Positions 42,630 through 52,882 are shown, counted from the first letter of the stretch. The stretch: 64,000 bases of DNA from Levilactobacillus enshiensis (GCF_007115095.1 NZ_SULH01000005.1:185741-249740), one strand, 5' to 3'. Made by a program: numbers and translations. The notes: generated by a model not told the origin, from the sequence alone.

Positions 42630-45600
42630 TTACCGCATCTTTCGTTTGACCCCTAATAGGCCGAGAACTCCCCAAGCTACAGAAAGACCGATGATGCCCC
42701 AAACCGATGATTTAGTTGACTGCTCACCCGTTTGTGGCAGTATTGTAGCGGTCTGCGGCTTTCGGTTAATTGGCACACCGGTTACCGCTGCCGAACCTGT
42801 TGCGGTGGGCGTTACGATTGGCTTAGCAGGCGTCTCTGTGTCCACGGTATCACCATCCCCGGATTCCGTGATAGTCGTGTCAGTATCCGGATTGCTAGGA
42901 CCTGGCGTTTCGCTGCCACCATTACCGCCGTCGCCTGGGTTACTTGGGCCTGGTGTTTCGCCACCACCCGTTTCCACTGGCGCGTAGATGTAGGTGACCA
43001 CGATATTTTCCTTACCAAATTTCCCAGTGGCATTCGCCGGGGTCGTCACCAGTTTGTAGCCTTTTGGCGTGGCGGGTTGGGTGACGTACTCTGTTCCCAC
43101 CTTGCCCGATTGCACAACATCCGGGGCAACTGTCTTTCCATCCGCGGTCTGATGATGAACCGTCACTGTTGTCTGTTCAGCTGGCGGGGTCACTGGCGGT
43201 TGGATCTCATCCTTCGCATAAACGTAGAGCACCGTGATTGGCGTGGCACTATATTTACCTGTCGCATTCGCCGGGGTCTTCACTAACTTGTAACCCTTTG
43301 GCGTAGCTGGATGGGTAACATAGTCCGTTCCCACCTTCCCCGATTGCACAACATCGGGGGCAACCGTCTTCCCATCTGCGGTCTGATGGTGAACCGTCAC
43401 CGTTGCTTCTTCGGCAGGCGGGGTCACTGGCGGTTGGATCTCATCCTTCGCGTAAACGTAGAGCACCGTGATTGGCGTGGCACTATATTTTCCAGTGGCA
43501 TTCTCTGGCGTCGCCACTAGCTTATACCCCGAAACATCACGTGGTGTGGTCGTGTAGTCATCACCTACTAAACCTGCCGATAACACCTCATCAGCCGCAA
43601 CTTTTTTACCGTCTTTGTCCTGATAATGAACCGTCACGGGCGCCGCAGTTTGCGCGTAGACGTAGATGACCACGATATTTTCCTTACTGTATTTTCCAGT
43701 TGCATTTTCTGGCGTCGTCACCAGCTTGTAACCCTGGACAGTTGCCGGCTTGGTCGTGTAGTCATCACCCACTAAACCTTCAGACAACACCTCATCAGCC
43801 GCGACTTTTTTACCGTCTCTGTCCTGATAATGAACCGTTACGGACGCCGCAGTTTGCGCGTAGATGTAGGTAACCTCGATATATTCCTTACCATACGTTC
43901 CAGTCGCATTTTCTGGCGTCGTCACCAGCTTGTAGCCCTGGACAGTTGCCGGTTTGGACGTGTATTTATCACCCACTAATCCTTCTGATAACACCTCATC
44001 AGCCGCGACTTTATTTCCGTCTCTGTCCTGATAATGAACCGTTACGGACGCCGCAGTTTGCGCGTAGATGTAGGTAACCTCGATACTTTCTTTACCATAC
44101 GTTCCAGTCGCATTTTCTGGCGTCGTCACCAGCTTGTAGCCTTTGACGTCAGCCGGTTTGGTCGTGTAGTCATCACCCACTAGGCCTGCTGGTAACACCT
44201 CATCAGCCGCGACTTTATTTCCGTCTCTATCCTGATAATGAACCGTTACGGGCGCCGCAGTTTGTGCGTAGATGTAGGTGACAACGATACTTTCTTTACC
44301 ATATTTCCCAGTCGCATTCTCTGGCGTTTTCACCAATTGGTAACCTGAAATATCACGTGGTTTGGTACTGTAGTCCTCGCCTATTAAACCTGCTGGAAGC
44401 ACCTGATCATCCGCAAGCTTTTTACCATCTTTATCCTGATATTTCACGGTAACAGATGCTGCATCGGTGGAAATACGGTAGGGTTGGACGACGTAAAAGT
44501 CCTTTTCTTTCATCGGCTCACCGTACTGTCCAAGTAAGTAATAGTAATCCGGTTGAACAATTATATTTACGAAATCAGCGAACTGAGCTGGTGGGGTTGC
44601 AGTTCCTGGCTTTTGGTCTTGAATAAAGCTGAAAACAAGTCCACCATTTCCATCTGGCCGTGCATTACCCCCAATGTGGTAAATACGATGATCTTGTTTG
44701 AACTGACCGGGATGTATAAAAACTGGTTCAAGAATCGCCCCTGGACCCAGTAATTGAACAACTTCTCCAGTAATCGTTTTACACTGAATCTGCATATGTC
44801 CGGTACGGTCCTTTTCACTGACTAAAAGGGGATCAAGCATAATAAATTGAGCAGACGTACGGATTTCTCCCTTATATTCCTTAAGTGGTGAAAAATCTCG
44901 AATGTGGTTGTATTGCAAGGAAAGTACCTTTAAATTTTTCAAATTTGCCAACGGTGAAACATCAGTAATTCGATTCTGACGAAGCTCCAGAGTCGTTAAC
45001 TTCTGCAGATTGGCCAGTGGCGACACATCTACAATGTCTCCGTGATAGGCTCCTGGTTCTATATTGAGACTCCCACCCGCAGTGAATGAAGTTAGATTTT
45101 TGGCATACTGCAGCCCTTCCAATGAAAATGGCGTCTTACCGTCGATGTAGGTATCGTAACCTTTCCCATCTGCCACATTAAGGCTATCTAATCGTAATAG
45201 ATCCTCTTGCGTAATGTCGGCCACGCTATTCCAGGTCTTATCGGTCGCATGTAAATCCTGCAACGTCAATAAAACTACTTTCTGAAGCGTCTTATTGGGC
45301 ATCCACTGATCAATACTGTCTGTCGCCTGTTTAGGGGCCGCAGTAACTACCGGGGTCTGTGCAAGTTGCTTTTGGACTAGGGGTGCTGCAGCCAATGTTG
45401 GCGTCACACTGGTCTTAGTAGCCGAATCCAGTGATGTACTGGTTGCGACTGCCTGCGGTACATTTGGCTCCGGTGTGGTTGACGCCGACTTGTTAGTACT
45501 ATTTTCTACATTGCTAGTTTGCACTGTGGGCCCCGTGGACCCCGTATCAGTCACTGGTGCTTCTGGCGCCACTGGTTGATCAGCAGGTGTCGGTGTTGGC

Positions 45601-45887
45601 TCGCGACTTTCAGTTACTCCCCTTGTCTCAGGATTCTCACCAGTAGGAGGCACCTCACCTGATTGTTCGCCCGTTATTGTCGTCGCAATACCAGGCGTTG
45701 TCTTCAGTGTTACGGTATTCCCCGTCTCTGATTCGGCGGTCACCCGCACTGATTCCACATCAGCAGATGGCTGCTCGTCCGCATGAGCTGTCGCATTACC
45801 AGCCCCCAGAACCACGGCGCCGCTCACAATTCCTGCGACAATCCAGTGTTTTCCACTTTTGTACATCTTATAATGTGTCATAGTCAC
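42630..45887 (-). CDS. LPxTG-anchored surface protein with leucine-rich repeats and seven MucBP repeats
   Basis: 1085 residues. The KxYKxGKxW signal peptide (YKMYKSGKHW, then hydrophobic core and AHADE) is followed by a Thr/Pro/Glu-rich stretch, leucine-rich repeats around residues 270-350 (LTTLELRQNRITDVSPLANL), seven MucBP units of about 70 residues (VTVHYQDRDG ... VTYIYA), a Gly/Pro linker and LPQTGEQ with a membrane helix and KRK tail. Sortase should fix it to peptidoglycan; the leucine-rich head and MucBP stalk suggest adhesion to host, plant or bacterial glycans. GTG at 45887 with GGGAGAGG is the start. Close paralogue of the next gene including its upstream region. Confidence 0.92.
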   Translation of the reverse strand: MTMTHYKMYKSGKHWIVAGIVSGAVVLGAGNATAHADEQPSADVESVRVTAESETGNTVTLKTTPGIATTITGEQSGEVPPTGENPETRGVTESREPTPTPADQPVAPEAPVTDTGSTGPTVQTSNVENSTNKSASTTPEPNVPQAVATSTSLDSATKTSVTPTLAAAPLVQKQLAQTPVVTAAPKQATDSIDQWMPNKTLQKVVLLTLQDLHATDKTWNSVADITQEDLLRLDSLNVADGKGYDTYIDGKTPFSLEGLQYAKNLTSFTAGGSLNIEPGAYHGDIVDVSPLANLQKLTTLELRQNRITDVSPLANLKNLKVLSLQYNHIRDFSPLKEYKGEIRTSAQFIMLDPLLVSEKDRTGHMQIQCKTITGEVVQLLGPGAILEPVFIHPGQFKQDHRIYHIGGNARPDGNGGLVFSFIQDQKPGTATPPAQFADFVNIIVQPDYYYLLGQYGEPMKEKDFYVVQPYRISTDAASVTVKYQDKDGKKLADDQVLPAGLIGEDYSTKPRDISGYQLVKTPENATGKYGKESIVVTYIYAQTAAPVTVHYQDRDGNKVAADEVLPAGLVGDDYTTKPADVKGYKLVTTPENATGTYGKESIEVTYIYAQTAASVTVHYQDRDGNKVAADEVLSEGLVGDKYTSKPATVQGYKLVTTPENATGTYGKEYIEVTYIYAQTAASVTVHYQDRDGKKVAADEVLSEGLVGDDYTTKPATVQGYKLVTTPENATGKYSKENIVVIYVYAQTAAPVTVHYQDKDGKKVAADEVLSAGLVGDDYTTTPRDVSGYKLVATPENATGKYSATPITVLYVYAKDEIQPPVTPPAEEATVTVHHQTADGKTVAPDVVQSGKVGTDYVTHPATPKGYKLVKTPANATGKYSATPITVLYVYAKDEIQPPVTPPAEQTTVTVHHQTADGKTVAPDVVQSGKVGTEYVTQPATPKGYKLVTTPANATGKFGKENIVVTYIYAPVETGGGETPGPSNPGDGGNGGSETPGPSNPDTDTTITESGDGDTVDTETPAKPIVTPTATGSAAVTGVPINRKPQTATILPQTGEQSTKSSVWGIIGLSVAWGVLGLLGVKRKMR
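42980..44463 (-). repeat. Seven tandem MucBP-coding repeats
   Basis: Units of about 200-235 bases. Repeats 2-4 are nearly identical at the DNA level, as are 6 and 7, so copy number can change by recombination. Confidence 0.85.
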
Positions 45888-46111
45888 GTAATCCTCTCCC
45901 TAATATAAAAATCGTTATAAAACCATTCTCTATATGCACCAGTTACATTGTTTATTATAGTTAATTGATGTATCCATATGACAATTCATTCAAAAACTAA
46001 CTAAATTTATGCCATATTTGAGTTTGTCTTTCCTATCAGCTAATGAATTGTATAAACAAAGTCCAAAAACGCCAGTTTGAAGCGATTAACGAGCGGATTA
46101 AGTATCCCGAA

Positions 46112-46150
46112 AAAAACAGTAAGGCGGATACACACATCCGTCTTACTGCT
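46112..46150 (-). terminator. Terminator of the second MucBP surface protein gene
   Basis: CAGCAGTAAGACGGAT ... ATCCGCCTTACTG followed by seven T on the minus strand. Confidence 0.85.
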
Positions 46151-46197
46151 GAATTTAACTATTTATTTTCAGATCAGTCCACAAACTGACTAACTGC

Positions 46198-46509
46198 TTA
46201 ATGCGATTTTCGCTTAATACCTATTAGTCCCAAAATACCCCACACAACCGTTAAGCCGATGACTCCCCAGGTTGCCGAATTAACTGCTCGTTCACCCGTT
46301 TGCGGTAGAATGGTAGCAGCTTGTGCGCGTTTGCCTGGTTGTGCATGCGTTACGGCCAAATTAACCTTGTTTGGTAACGGTTTAGCCGTTGCTGGCTTGG
46401 GTTTAGCGATTGGCTTATTCGGGGTGTTAGGCACTGGGTTCACCTCAGCGCCACTACCGCCCTCTTCAAGGCTCGTATCGGGTGCTAATGTTTCATGACC
46501 ACCGGGGTG
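46198..46509 (-). pseudogene. Detached sorting-signal end of the second MucBP surface protein
   Basis: This frame is open from 46509, just after a TAG, to 46198. It encodes GSGAEVNPVPNTPNKPIAKP, then ILPQTGERAVNSATWG, a membrane helix and KRKSH, which aligns with the end of the 42630-45887 protein. It has no start codon with a ribosome site of its own and overlaps the upstream frame by about 25 bases, one base out of phase. It is best read as the 3' end of the gene at 46485-48686 separated by a frameshift. Confidence 0.8.
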
Positions 46510-48686
46510 CTAGGCGCTGGTGTTTGACCGCTACCGTGATTCCCGTCCCCTGGGTTACCGGGATTTGGCGTTTCGCCACCGCTGTGATTCCCATCTCCTG
46601 GGTTACCAGGCTTTGGCGTTTCGCCACCACCATGATTCCCGTCTCCTGGATTACCGGGATTTGGCGTTTCGCCACCGCCATGATTTCCATCTCCTGGGTT
46701 ACCGGGATTTGGCGTTTCGCCACCGCCGTGATTTCCATCTCCTGGGTTACCGGGATTTGGCGTTTCGCCACCGCCGTGATTCCCATCCCCTGGGTTACCG
46801 GGATTTGGCGTTTCGCCACCGCCCGTTTCCACTGGCGCATAGATATAAGTGACGTCACTATCATTCTCACCGTACGTTCCCGTCGCATTTGTCGGTGTCG
46901 TCACTAACTTATATCCCTTAGGATTGGCCGGATGAGTTGTATACGCCGTGCCCACCATTCCTGAGTAGGTTTCATCGGGGGCAACCGTCTGGCCCTTGGC
47001 CGTTTGGTGGTGCACCGTCACTGTCGTTTGTTTAGCAGGTGGCGTCACGGGTGGTTTGACCTCATTTTTAGTATAGACATATGTCACTGTAATGGGGGTT
47101 GCGCTGTATTTACCAGCCGCATTCTCTGGCCGTCCTGTTAACGTATAACCCGTAATCTCAAGCGGCTTCGTGGTGTACGCTGTCCCTACTACTTCAGTGG
47201 GCAACACCTGATCCTTCGCAATGGCATTGCCCTTTTCATCGTGATACTGCACGGTAACCGTAGCCGCAGTGGGGGCAAGCACATACGGTTGAATGACGTA
47301 AAAATCCTCCTCATATTGTCCTGTTAAAAAGTAATGATCAGCCATGACAATTGCCTTAGTTTTATCATCTTCATATGGTAATTCCGCAGTCCCTGGCTTT
47401 TGATCTGGAATATCTTTGAAATAAAGTCCCCCCTTACCATCTGATTCGGAATTTCCTCCCGTAAAGTAGAAATGACTGTATGCCATATACGGCTCGAAGT
47501 CCACAAGGAGTTGCTCCTCAAGGTAGTCCGTCGGCATCAGTTGAACGACCTCGCCCGTAATCGTTTTACATTGGACCTGCAAATGTCCCGTGCGGTCCTT
47601 TTTGCTGACCAACAGGGGGTCAAGCACAATAACCTGACCGGTCTTATTGAAATAACTTCCTTTAAATCCCTTTAAGGGTGAGAAATCACGAATATGATTA
47701 TTTAACAATGCCAGCGTTTTTAAATTCTTCAGATTAGACAAGGGCGAGATATCGGTAATTCGATTACCTTGAAGATCCAGATACGTCAATTTTTGCAAAT
47801 CAGCCAAGGGCGACACATCAACAACGTCTCCGTAGATAGCCCCTACATTCTTCGATTGCAGATTAAGACTGGCGGCTGCACTTAACCACGTTAAATTTTT
47901 CGCGTATTGCAGGCCTTCCAATGAGAATGGCGTTTTACCATCAATATAGGTATCGTACTGATCGTCTATGCTCACATCAAAAGCACTTAGGCGTAAAAGA
48001 TCCTCTTGTGTAATATCGGCGACGCTTTCCCAATTCTTATCAGTCTCATCCAGCTTTTGTAACGCCAGTAAAATTGCTTGTTGGAGGGCCTTATTGGGCA
48101 TCCATTTATCGATCTCGTTTGTCGCTTTAGGTCTCACAGCGGTGATTGGTGCCTGCACAAGCTGACTTTGAACCAAAGAAGTTGCCGCTAGTCTTGGTGT
48201 GGCACTGGTCTGTGCACTTGACTCCGGCGACACGACAACTGGCGCTGAAGGGGTCTCCGGCACAACTGACGGCGGTGTCGTAGGAACAGCTGGAATTGTG
48301 ACATTTGACACATTGTTAGGTTGCGTTGCCAAATCTGTATCGGTGGCGGGTGTTTCAGTAACTGGCGATTGATCGGTAATTTCCGCTGCCATCTCATGTG
48401 ATTTCGCCGTGGTCGGTAACTCAGCTGCAGCCATCATATTACTCGTTTCGACTGCTGGCGTCGTTGCTACAGGGCTATTGGCCGTTGGTGTCAACGTCAC
48501 GGTTGGATCAGCTAACCGTTGTGTAGCCGTTGCAGTCGTTACCTGCGAGGTCGCTGGGTCAGTAGTTGACCGTTCATCCGCATGCGCCGTTGCGTTACCA
48601 GCACCTAAAACCATAGCACCAGTCACAGCTCCTGCAATAGCCCAACGCTTACCGCTTTTATACATTCTATAATGTGTCTTAGTCAC
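46485..48686 (-). CDS. MucBP/leucine-rich surface protein, frameshifted before its LPQTG signal
   Basis: 733 residues with the same plan as its neighbour: KxYKxGKxW signal peptide (YRMYKSGKRW), Thr/Pro-rich stretch, leucine-rich repeats (LTYLDLQGNRITDISPLSNL), two MucBP repeats, then six 16-residue units of the type NPGDGNHGGGETP. It then stops at PSTPVVMKH without any anchor, while the LPQTG signal continues at 46198-46509 in another phase. If the shift is real, the product would be secreted rather than wall-bound. The start is GTG with GGGGAGAG. Upstream sequences of both paralogues (45890-46030 and 48690-48830) are also alike. Confidence 0.85.
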   Translation of the reverse strand: MTKTHYRMYKSGKRWAIAGAVTGAMVLGAGNATAHADERSTTDPATSQVTTATATQRLADPTVTLTPTANSPVATTPAVETSNMMAAAELPTTAKSHEMAAEITDQSPVTETPATDTDLATQPNNVSNVTIPAVPTTPPSVVPETPSAPVVVSPESSAQTSATPRLAATSLVQSQLVQAPITAVRPKATNEIDKWMPNKALQQAILLALQKLDETDKNWESVADITQEDLLRLSAFDVSIDDQYDTYIDGKTPFSLEGLQYAKNLTWLSAAASLNLQSKNVGAIYGDVVDVSPLADLQKLTYLDLQGNRITDISPLSNLKNLKTLALLNNHIRDFSPLKGFKGSYFNKTGQVIVLDPLLVSKKDRTGHLQVQCKTITGEVVQLMPTDYLEEQLLVDFEPYMAYSHFYFTGGNSESDGKGGLYFKDIPDQKPGTAELPYEDDKTKAIVMADHYFLTGQYEEDFYVIQPYVLAPTAATVTVQYHDEKGNAIAKDQVLPTEVVGTAYTTKPLEITGYTLTGRPENAAGKYSATPITVTYVYTKNEVKPPVTPPAKQTTVTVHHQTAKGQTVAPDETYSGMVGTAYTTHPANPKGYKLVTTPTNATGTYGENDSDVTYIYAPVETGGGETPNPGNPGDGNHGGGETPNPGNPGDGNHGGGETPNPGNPGDGNHGGGETPNPGNPGDGNHGGGETPKPGNPGDGNHSGGETPNPGNPGDGNHGSGQTPAPSTPVVMKH
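46533..46823 (-). repeat. Six 48-bp tandem coding repeats
   Basis: Each unit encodes 16 residues (GNPGDGNHGGGETPNP with small changes). They sit directly upstream of the frameshift point of the surface protein gene. Confidence 0.9.
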
Positions 48687-48907
48687 GTAATTCTCTCCCC
48701 TACTATAAAAGTCGCAATAAAATGTTGTCTATATACATTAATTGCATCGTTGATTATAGTCAACTGGATTATACGGGTGGCGATACGCTCAAAAAAAAAA
48801 CCAAATTTCTATCTTAATTGAAATTCTCTTTCTAATATGCTAATGACTTGTATAAATAAGGTGGCAATATCAGTCTGAAGCGACCGAAACACCACCATTT
48901 TCAAACA

Positions 48908-48955
48908 AAAAAATCAGCAGCCAGGCGAACATTCATCCACCTTGACTGCTAATTT
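48908..48955 (-). terminator. Terminator of the GNAT gene
   Basis: ATTAGCAGTCAAGG ... CCTGGCTGCTGAT followed by TTTTT on the minus strand. Confidence 0.8.
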
Positions 48956-48976
48956 TAGCGTCCTTATTATCTATGT

Positions 48977-49420
48977 TTACAGTGCCGCCTTATCCATCCG
49001 AATGTGCGGCGTACTATTGAAAAGAAAAACATCCCCCACGGCCTCGTAACCAAATTTTTCGTAAAACTGCTGCTTGTCGACCTGGGCCTCAATACTGACG
49101 GGCAAGCCAGCAAAGTTCGCGTGCAACTCCGCTTCAATCTGAGCAACCAATTGCCGCCCCAACCCCTGACCGCGGCGTTCGGGAATCGTTAGGACCCGAC
49201 CAAACGTCACGTGTTCCCGCTCCGTGAAAATTCGCGCATAGGCCACCAACCGACCGTCCTGATAACCGAGGATGTGCCGAGCGACCCGATCCGTCTCGTC
49301 GATTTCTTGGTAGACTCGCTGCTGAGCGACGACAAACGTCCGAATACGTTCAAATGCAACATCATAGAATTCTTGCGTCGTTAGCGCTTCAAAAGACTTA
49401 ATTCGCCATTCAACCATCAT
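48977..49420 (-). CDS. GNAT acetyltransferase, ElaA-like
   Basis: 148 residues from ATG 49420 (49417 possible; GAAGA upstream). The N-terminal WRIKSFEALTTQEFYDVAFERIRTFVVAQQRVYQEID is characteristic of ElaA-type proteins, and VLTIPERRGQGLGRQLV contains the acetyl-CoA-binding R-x-x-G-x-G/A motif. FYEKFGYEAVGDVF closes the fold. The acceptor substrate is unknown. It is divergent from a MarR regulator with 80 bases between, suggesting that the regulator controls it. Confidence 0.88.
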   Translation of the reverse strand: MMVEWRIKSFEALTTQEFYDVAFERIRTFVVAQQRVYQEIDETDRVARHILGYQDGRLVAYARIFTEREHVTFGRVLTIPERRGQGLGRQLVAQIEAELHANFAGLPVSIEAQVDKQQFYEKFGYEAVGDVFLFNSTPHIRMDKAAL

Positions 49421-49470
49421 AATATCTTCTTCCCATGTTATAATATGGTATCTAGTATCATTCATTTTAA

Positions 49471-49482
49471 TTGCAAATGCAA
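49471..49482. promoter_or_regulatory. Possible MarR operator in the divergent GNAT/MarR gap
   Basis: TTGCA-AA-TGCAA is a short dyad between the two divergent start codons. MarR proteins often bind such palindromes in their own promoter, but the link is only positional. Confidence 0.35.
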
Positions 49483-49499
49483 CTATAAAAGGAGAAATC

Positions 49500-49928
49500 A
49501 TGCCAAATTCTTTTCGTAGTATCGGGCTTATCGCCCGGGTCACGGCCACCATGGGAAATCAACTTTTTCAGGCCGATGACCTCCAGAACAATCAATTTAT
49601 CTATTTAATGCGGATCAACGAGACTCCCGGCATCACCCAGACTGAATTGGCTGACCAACTTCACGTCGACCCATCGACTTGCCTGCGCACGGTGCGGAAG
49701 TTGATCGCCAACCAGTACGTCACGCGACTGACCGATGCCACAAACAAGAAACGACGCCCGCTGCAAGCCACCGCCAAGGGGCAAGCCATGTACCCTGCCC
49801 TGCGGGACTACGAACAGCACGTTTTAGCCGTGGGGACGCAACATCTTTCGACTGGTGAACAGGCGCTCCTGGAAGAATTGCTGACCAAAGTCGCCCGGAA
49901 TATGAAATCCTACCAACAGGACCATTAA
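49500..49928 (+). CDS. MarR-family transcriptional regulator
   Basis: 142 residues. The winged helix-turn-helix is clear: GITQTELADQLHVDPSTCLRTV is the recognition region and LTDATNKKRRPLQATAKGQAM the wing. It acts as a dimer on DNA and releases on a small ligand. AAAGGAG precedes ATG 49500. Position next to a divergent GNAT gene suggests local control of that gene and itself. Ligand unknown. Confidence 0.9.
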   Translation: MPNSFRSIGLIARVTATMGNQLFQADDLQNNQFIYLMRINETPGITQTELADQLHVDPSTCLRTVRKLIANQYVTRLTDATNKKRRPLQATAKGQAMYPALRDYEQHVLAVGTQHLSTGEQALLEELLTKVARNMKSYQQDH

Positions 49929-49992
49929 TTAAGCGTTTTGACCACTTGACCGTGAAAAATTTTAACGATTTTCAAAAAAATAAGACAAATGA

Positions 49993-50022
49993 TTGTTCTT
50001 TCACATTGTTCAATGCTACACT
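49993..50022 (+). promoter_or_regulatory. Probable promoter of gnd
   Basis: TTGTTC (49993-49998), 18 bases, TACACT (50017-50022), giving a leader of about 40 nt. Confidence 0.5.
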
Positions 50023-50070
50023 AATGAGTGGAACGTCGTTACTAATTTTGAACGTAAAGGAAGGTTACTA

Positions 50071-51513
50071 ATGGCAGATCAAAAAGCAAATATTGGTGTT
50101 GTTGGTATGGCTGTTATGGGCAAGAACTTAGCCCTAAACATTGAAAGTCGCGGTTACACGGTAGGTATCTTTAACCGGTCCGCAAGCAAGACTGAACAAG
50201 TCATGAAAGACCACAGCGAAAAGAAACTGATTCCTAGCTACAAGATTGAAGACTTCGTAAAGTCATTGGAAACGCCACGGCGGATTCTTTTGATGGTTAA
50301 GGCTGGTAAGCCAACCGATGCCGTTATTCATGAATTGCTCCCATTGCTCGACAAGGGTGACGTGCTGATCGATGGTGGGAACACAAACTTCCACGACACG
50401 ATGGCACGTAACGCTGAACTCGACAAGTCCGGGATCAACTTTATCGGTATGGGGGTTTCCGGTGGTGAACTGGGTGCCTTACAAGGTCCTTCTTTGATGC
50501 CAGGTGGCCAAAAAGAAGCCTACGATCTCGTTGAACCTATCTTGACCAAGATTGCTGCTAAGGCACCACAAGATGGCAAGCCATGTGTGACTTACATTGG
50601 GCCTAACGGTGCTGGTCACTACGTTAAGATGGTCCACAACGGTATCGAATACGGTGATGAAGAGCTGATCGATGAAAGCTACAACATCATGCGTAACGTT
50701 GCCGGGATCTCAGTTGACGATATGGCTGACATCTTTAAAGAATGGAACAAGGGTGAACTGGACAGCTACTTAGTCGAAATCACCGCTGACATTTTGACAC
50801 GGAAAGATGACTTAGGCGACGACAAGAACTTGCCAATCGTTGATGCCATCAAGGACCGTGGGAACAACAAAGGGACTGGTAAGTGGAGTTCCGAAGATGC
50901 TCTCGACGTTCAAGTGCCACAATCTGTCATTACGGAAGCCGTTTATGCCCGTTACATTTCCATGTTGAAGGACGAACGGGTCAAGGCTTCTAAGGTATTG
51001 CCAGCTGCTGAAAAGCAAGGCAAGGCTGAAATTGCTGACAGAGACAAGTTTGTTGAAGAAGTCCGTCAAGCGCTCTTCTTTGGTAAGCTGATGAGTTACG
51101 CCCAAGGATTCGAACAATTACGGTTCGCTTCCGAAGCTAACGATTGGAACCTGAAGTTTGGTGAATTAGCACAAATCTGGCGTGGCGGTTGCATTATCCG
51201 TGCCCAATTCCTGCAAAACATCACCGACGCCTTCGACAAGGATCCTAAGTTGACCAACTTGCTGTTCGATAGCTACTTCAAGGATATCGCTGGCAAGTAT
51301 CAACAATCCATCCGTGACGTGGTTGCTATGGCCGTTCAAGCCGGCATCCCCGTTCCTAGTTTGTCCGCTGCTATCACTTACTACGATAGCTTCCGTGCAG
51401 AAGTTCTGCCTGCTAACTTGTTACAAGCACAACGGGACTACTTCGGTGCCCACACGTACGAACGGAACGACCGCGATGGGAACTTCCACTACACTTGGTA
51501 CGAAGAACAATAA
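50071..51513 (+). CDS. gnd: 6-phosphogluconate dehydrogenase, decarboxylating
   Basis: 480 residues from ATG 50071 (GGAAGG upstream); the longer frame has no site. NADP-binding [21 protein letters not shown] at the N-terminus, then [30 protein letters not shown] and the active-site [16 protein letters not shown] with the catalytic Lys. It converts 6-phosphogluconate to ribulose-5-phosphate, CO2 and NAD(P)H. Together with zwf it supplies the pentose phosphates split by phosphoketolase, which is why this enzyme is central in heterofermenters. Codon use is that of a highly expressed gene. Strong terminator at 51537. Confidence 0.97.
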   Translation: MADQKANIGVVGMAVMGKNLALNIESRGYTVGIFNRSASKTEQVMKDHSEKKLIPSYKIEDFVKSLETPRRILLMVKAGKPTDAVIHELLPLLDKGDVLIDGGNTNFHDTMARNAELDKSGINFIGMGVSGGELGALQGPSLMPGGQKEAYDLVEPILTKIAAKAPQDGKPCVTYIGPNGAGHYVKMVHNGIEYGDEELIDESYNIMRNVAGISVDDMADIFKEWNKGELDSYLVEITADILTRKDDLGDDKNLPIVDAIKDRGNNKGTGKWSSEDALDVQVPQSVITEAVYARYISMLKDERVKASKVLPAAEKQGKAEIADRDKFVEEVRQALFFGKLMSYAQGFEQLRFASEANDWNLKFGELAQIWRGGCIIRAQFLQNITDAFDKDPKLTNLLFDSYFKDIAGKYQQSIRDVVAMAVQAGIPVPSLSAAITYYDSFRAEVLPANLLQAQRDYFGAHTYERNDRDGNFHYTWYEEQ

Positions 51514-51536
51514 AGTTAACTTTAAATTGATTTTGA

Positions 51537-51569
51537 AAACTCACGGTCGTTTGGGCCGTGAGTTTTTTT
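51537..51569 (+). terminator. Terminator of gnd
   Basis: AAAACTCACGG ... CCGTGAGTTTTTTT hairpin. Confidence 0.9.
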
Positions 51570-51757
51570 GTCATCTGAAAATTTTAGTTCAGCGCTAATA
51601 CTTATGCGCTGATTTTTTAATAATGATCGAAAAACCAGTCTTTTTGCGGCCCACAACCAACAAGCCACCTAACCAACTCGCCGTAACCAGCAGCATCAGC
51701 ACCCACATCTGCGCGCAAAGCGGTATGATGCTAGCGACTAAGAAAGGGAGCGGTACC

Positions 51758-52882
51758 ATGAACAAATGGATCAGTTGGCTGCTCGGTGGCATCGTCCTGG
51801 GTTGGACCCTGAGCAACAGCTCGTTAGCTTACGCCGCCACACTAGCGACCAACGGGCAACAGCAGCATCAGCTAGTGGGTTACTGGGGAATGGCTGGGCT
51901 AGTGCTCGCTGGCGTTATTGGCACTTGGGGGTGGCTGCACCAGCATCCGGCAAATCGTTATCCCCTGGCGATTCGCCCCACCCACATTACGAGTCAGCCA
52001 CCAGTATCCCCCGGTCTCGCGGAAGTCCTGGTCGATCGCCATTGGCCGAACCCGGCGGCCCTGACCGGGGACGTGATGGCCGCTGTCGACCGTGGCGAAA
52101 TCGAGATTGCGGCGACCCAGTCAACGGTGCGCCTGACCCGGACGGGAGACGTGAGCAATACCTTCCTTCAACACTGCTTCGACCAACTTGGCGATGCCGA
52201 CAGTTTTACACTGACAGCGCTAGCGGATTTTTCTAAAACGGACAAACGGGGGCTGATCGGTCAGTGGTTTCGGGACTGGCAAAGTCAGTTGGATGCGGCT
52301 GCTAATGCCTATCAGGATCCCGCCAACAACTTGTACCGTCAACGACTGTGGACATTTACGCTTGGATTAACTGGCCTCATTGGGGGGTGGTTGCTCGTGG
52401 CTTGGATCATCGGTCCACCTTGGGCCCTGGCAACCACTCTAGCAAGTGGCCTACTCTTGGTATTCCTCTGGGGCTACCTGGTGCGCCACGCAACGGTAAC
52501 GCCTTACAATGCATCGGGCCGTCAGTTGGTCGCCAATCTGCAAGCCCTGACGGCAACCCTGGCGCAACCTACTGATCAGCCAGCGACTGACCCGGACGAC
52601 CTCACCCGCTGGACCCAACTCTTGCCCTACGCCGTTGCGTTTGGCCTGACGCTCTCGGTTACTGATCAGTTAACGACCAACTTCGGACCGGGCCGGCTGT
52701 CAATCGAGTTGGCCGACCGTTACCCGCTCTACTTTGAAAGTCACGACCAACAGCCGCTCGCCACCGTCATCCAACAAGCCCTCACCCACGCCATAGACGT
52801 CTCAACCGATGGCGCTTATCTCTCACGGAAAGGAAGTGGCTTGAACGGGAGCCATGCCGGTTTTGGGGGCGGTCAATCTTAA
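51758..52882 (+). CDS. Membrane protein resembling the C-terminal half of DUF2207 proteins
   Basis: 374 residues from ATG 51758 (AAAGGGAG upstream). A signal-anchor helix, a second helix (GMAGLVLAGVIGTWGWL), a soluble part, GLAEVLVDRHWPNPAALTGDVMAAVDRG and FSKTDKRGLIGQWFRDW, then two adjacent helices and a domain ending GLNGSHAGFGGGQS. Layout and the Gly-rich end match DUF2207-family membrane proteins, but the large N-terminal extracellular DUF2207 domain is absent. Role unknown. It is alone, with a repeat element behind it. Confidence 0.6.
   Translation: MNKWISWLLGGIVLGWTLSNSSLAYAATLATNGQQQHQLVGYWGMAGLVLAGVIGTWGWLHQHPANRYPLAIRPTHITSQPPVSPGLAEVLVDRHWPNPAALTGDVMAAVDRGEIEIAATQSTVRLTRTGDVSNTFLQHCFDQLGDADSFTLTALADFSKTDKRGLIGQWFRDWQSQLDAAANAYQDPANNLYRQRLWTFTLGLTGLIGGWLLVAWIIGPPWALATTLASGLLLVFLWGYLVRHATVTPYNASGRQLVANLQALTATLAQPTDQPATDPDDLTRWTQLLPYAVAFGLTLSVTDQLTTNFGPGRLSIELADRYPLYFESHDQQPLATVIQQALTHAIDVSTDGAYLSRKGSGLNGSHAGFGGGQS

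Noticed and set aside
46533..46823. Regular 48-bp repeats as a CRISPR array
   Set aside because: The units are contiguous, in frame and encode Gly/Pro/Asn repeats of a surface protein; there are no spacers.
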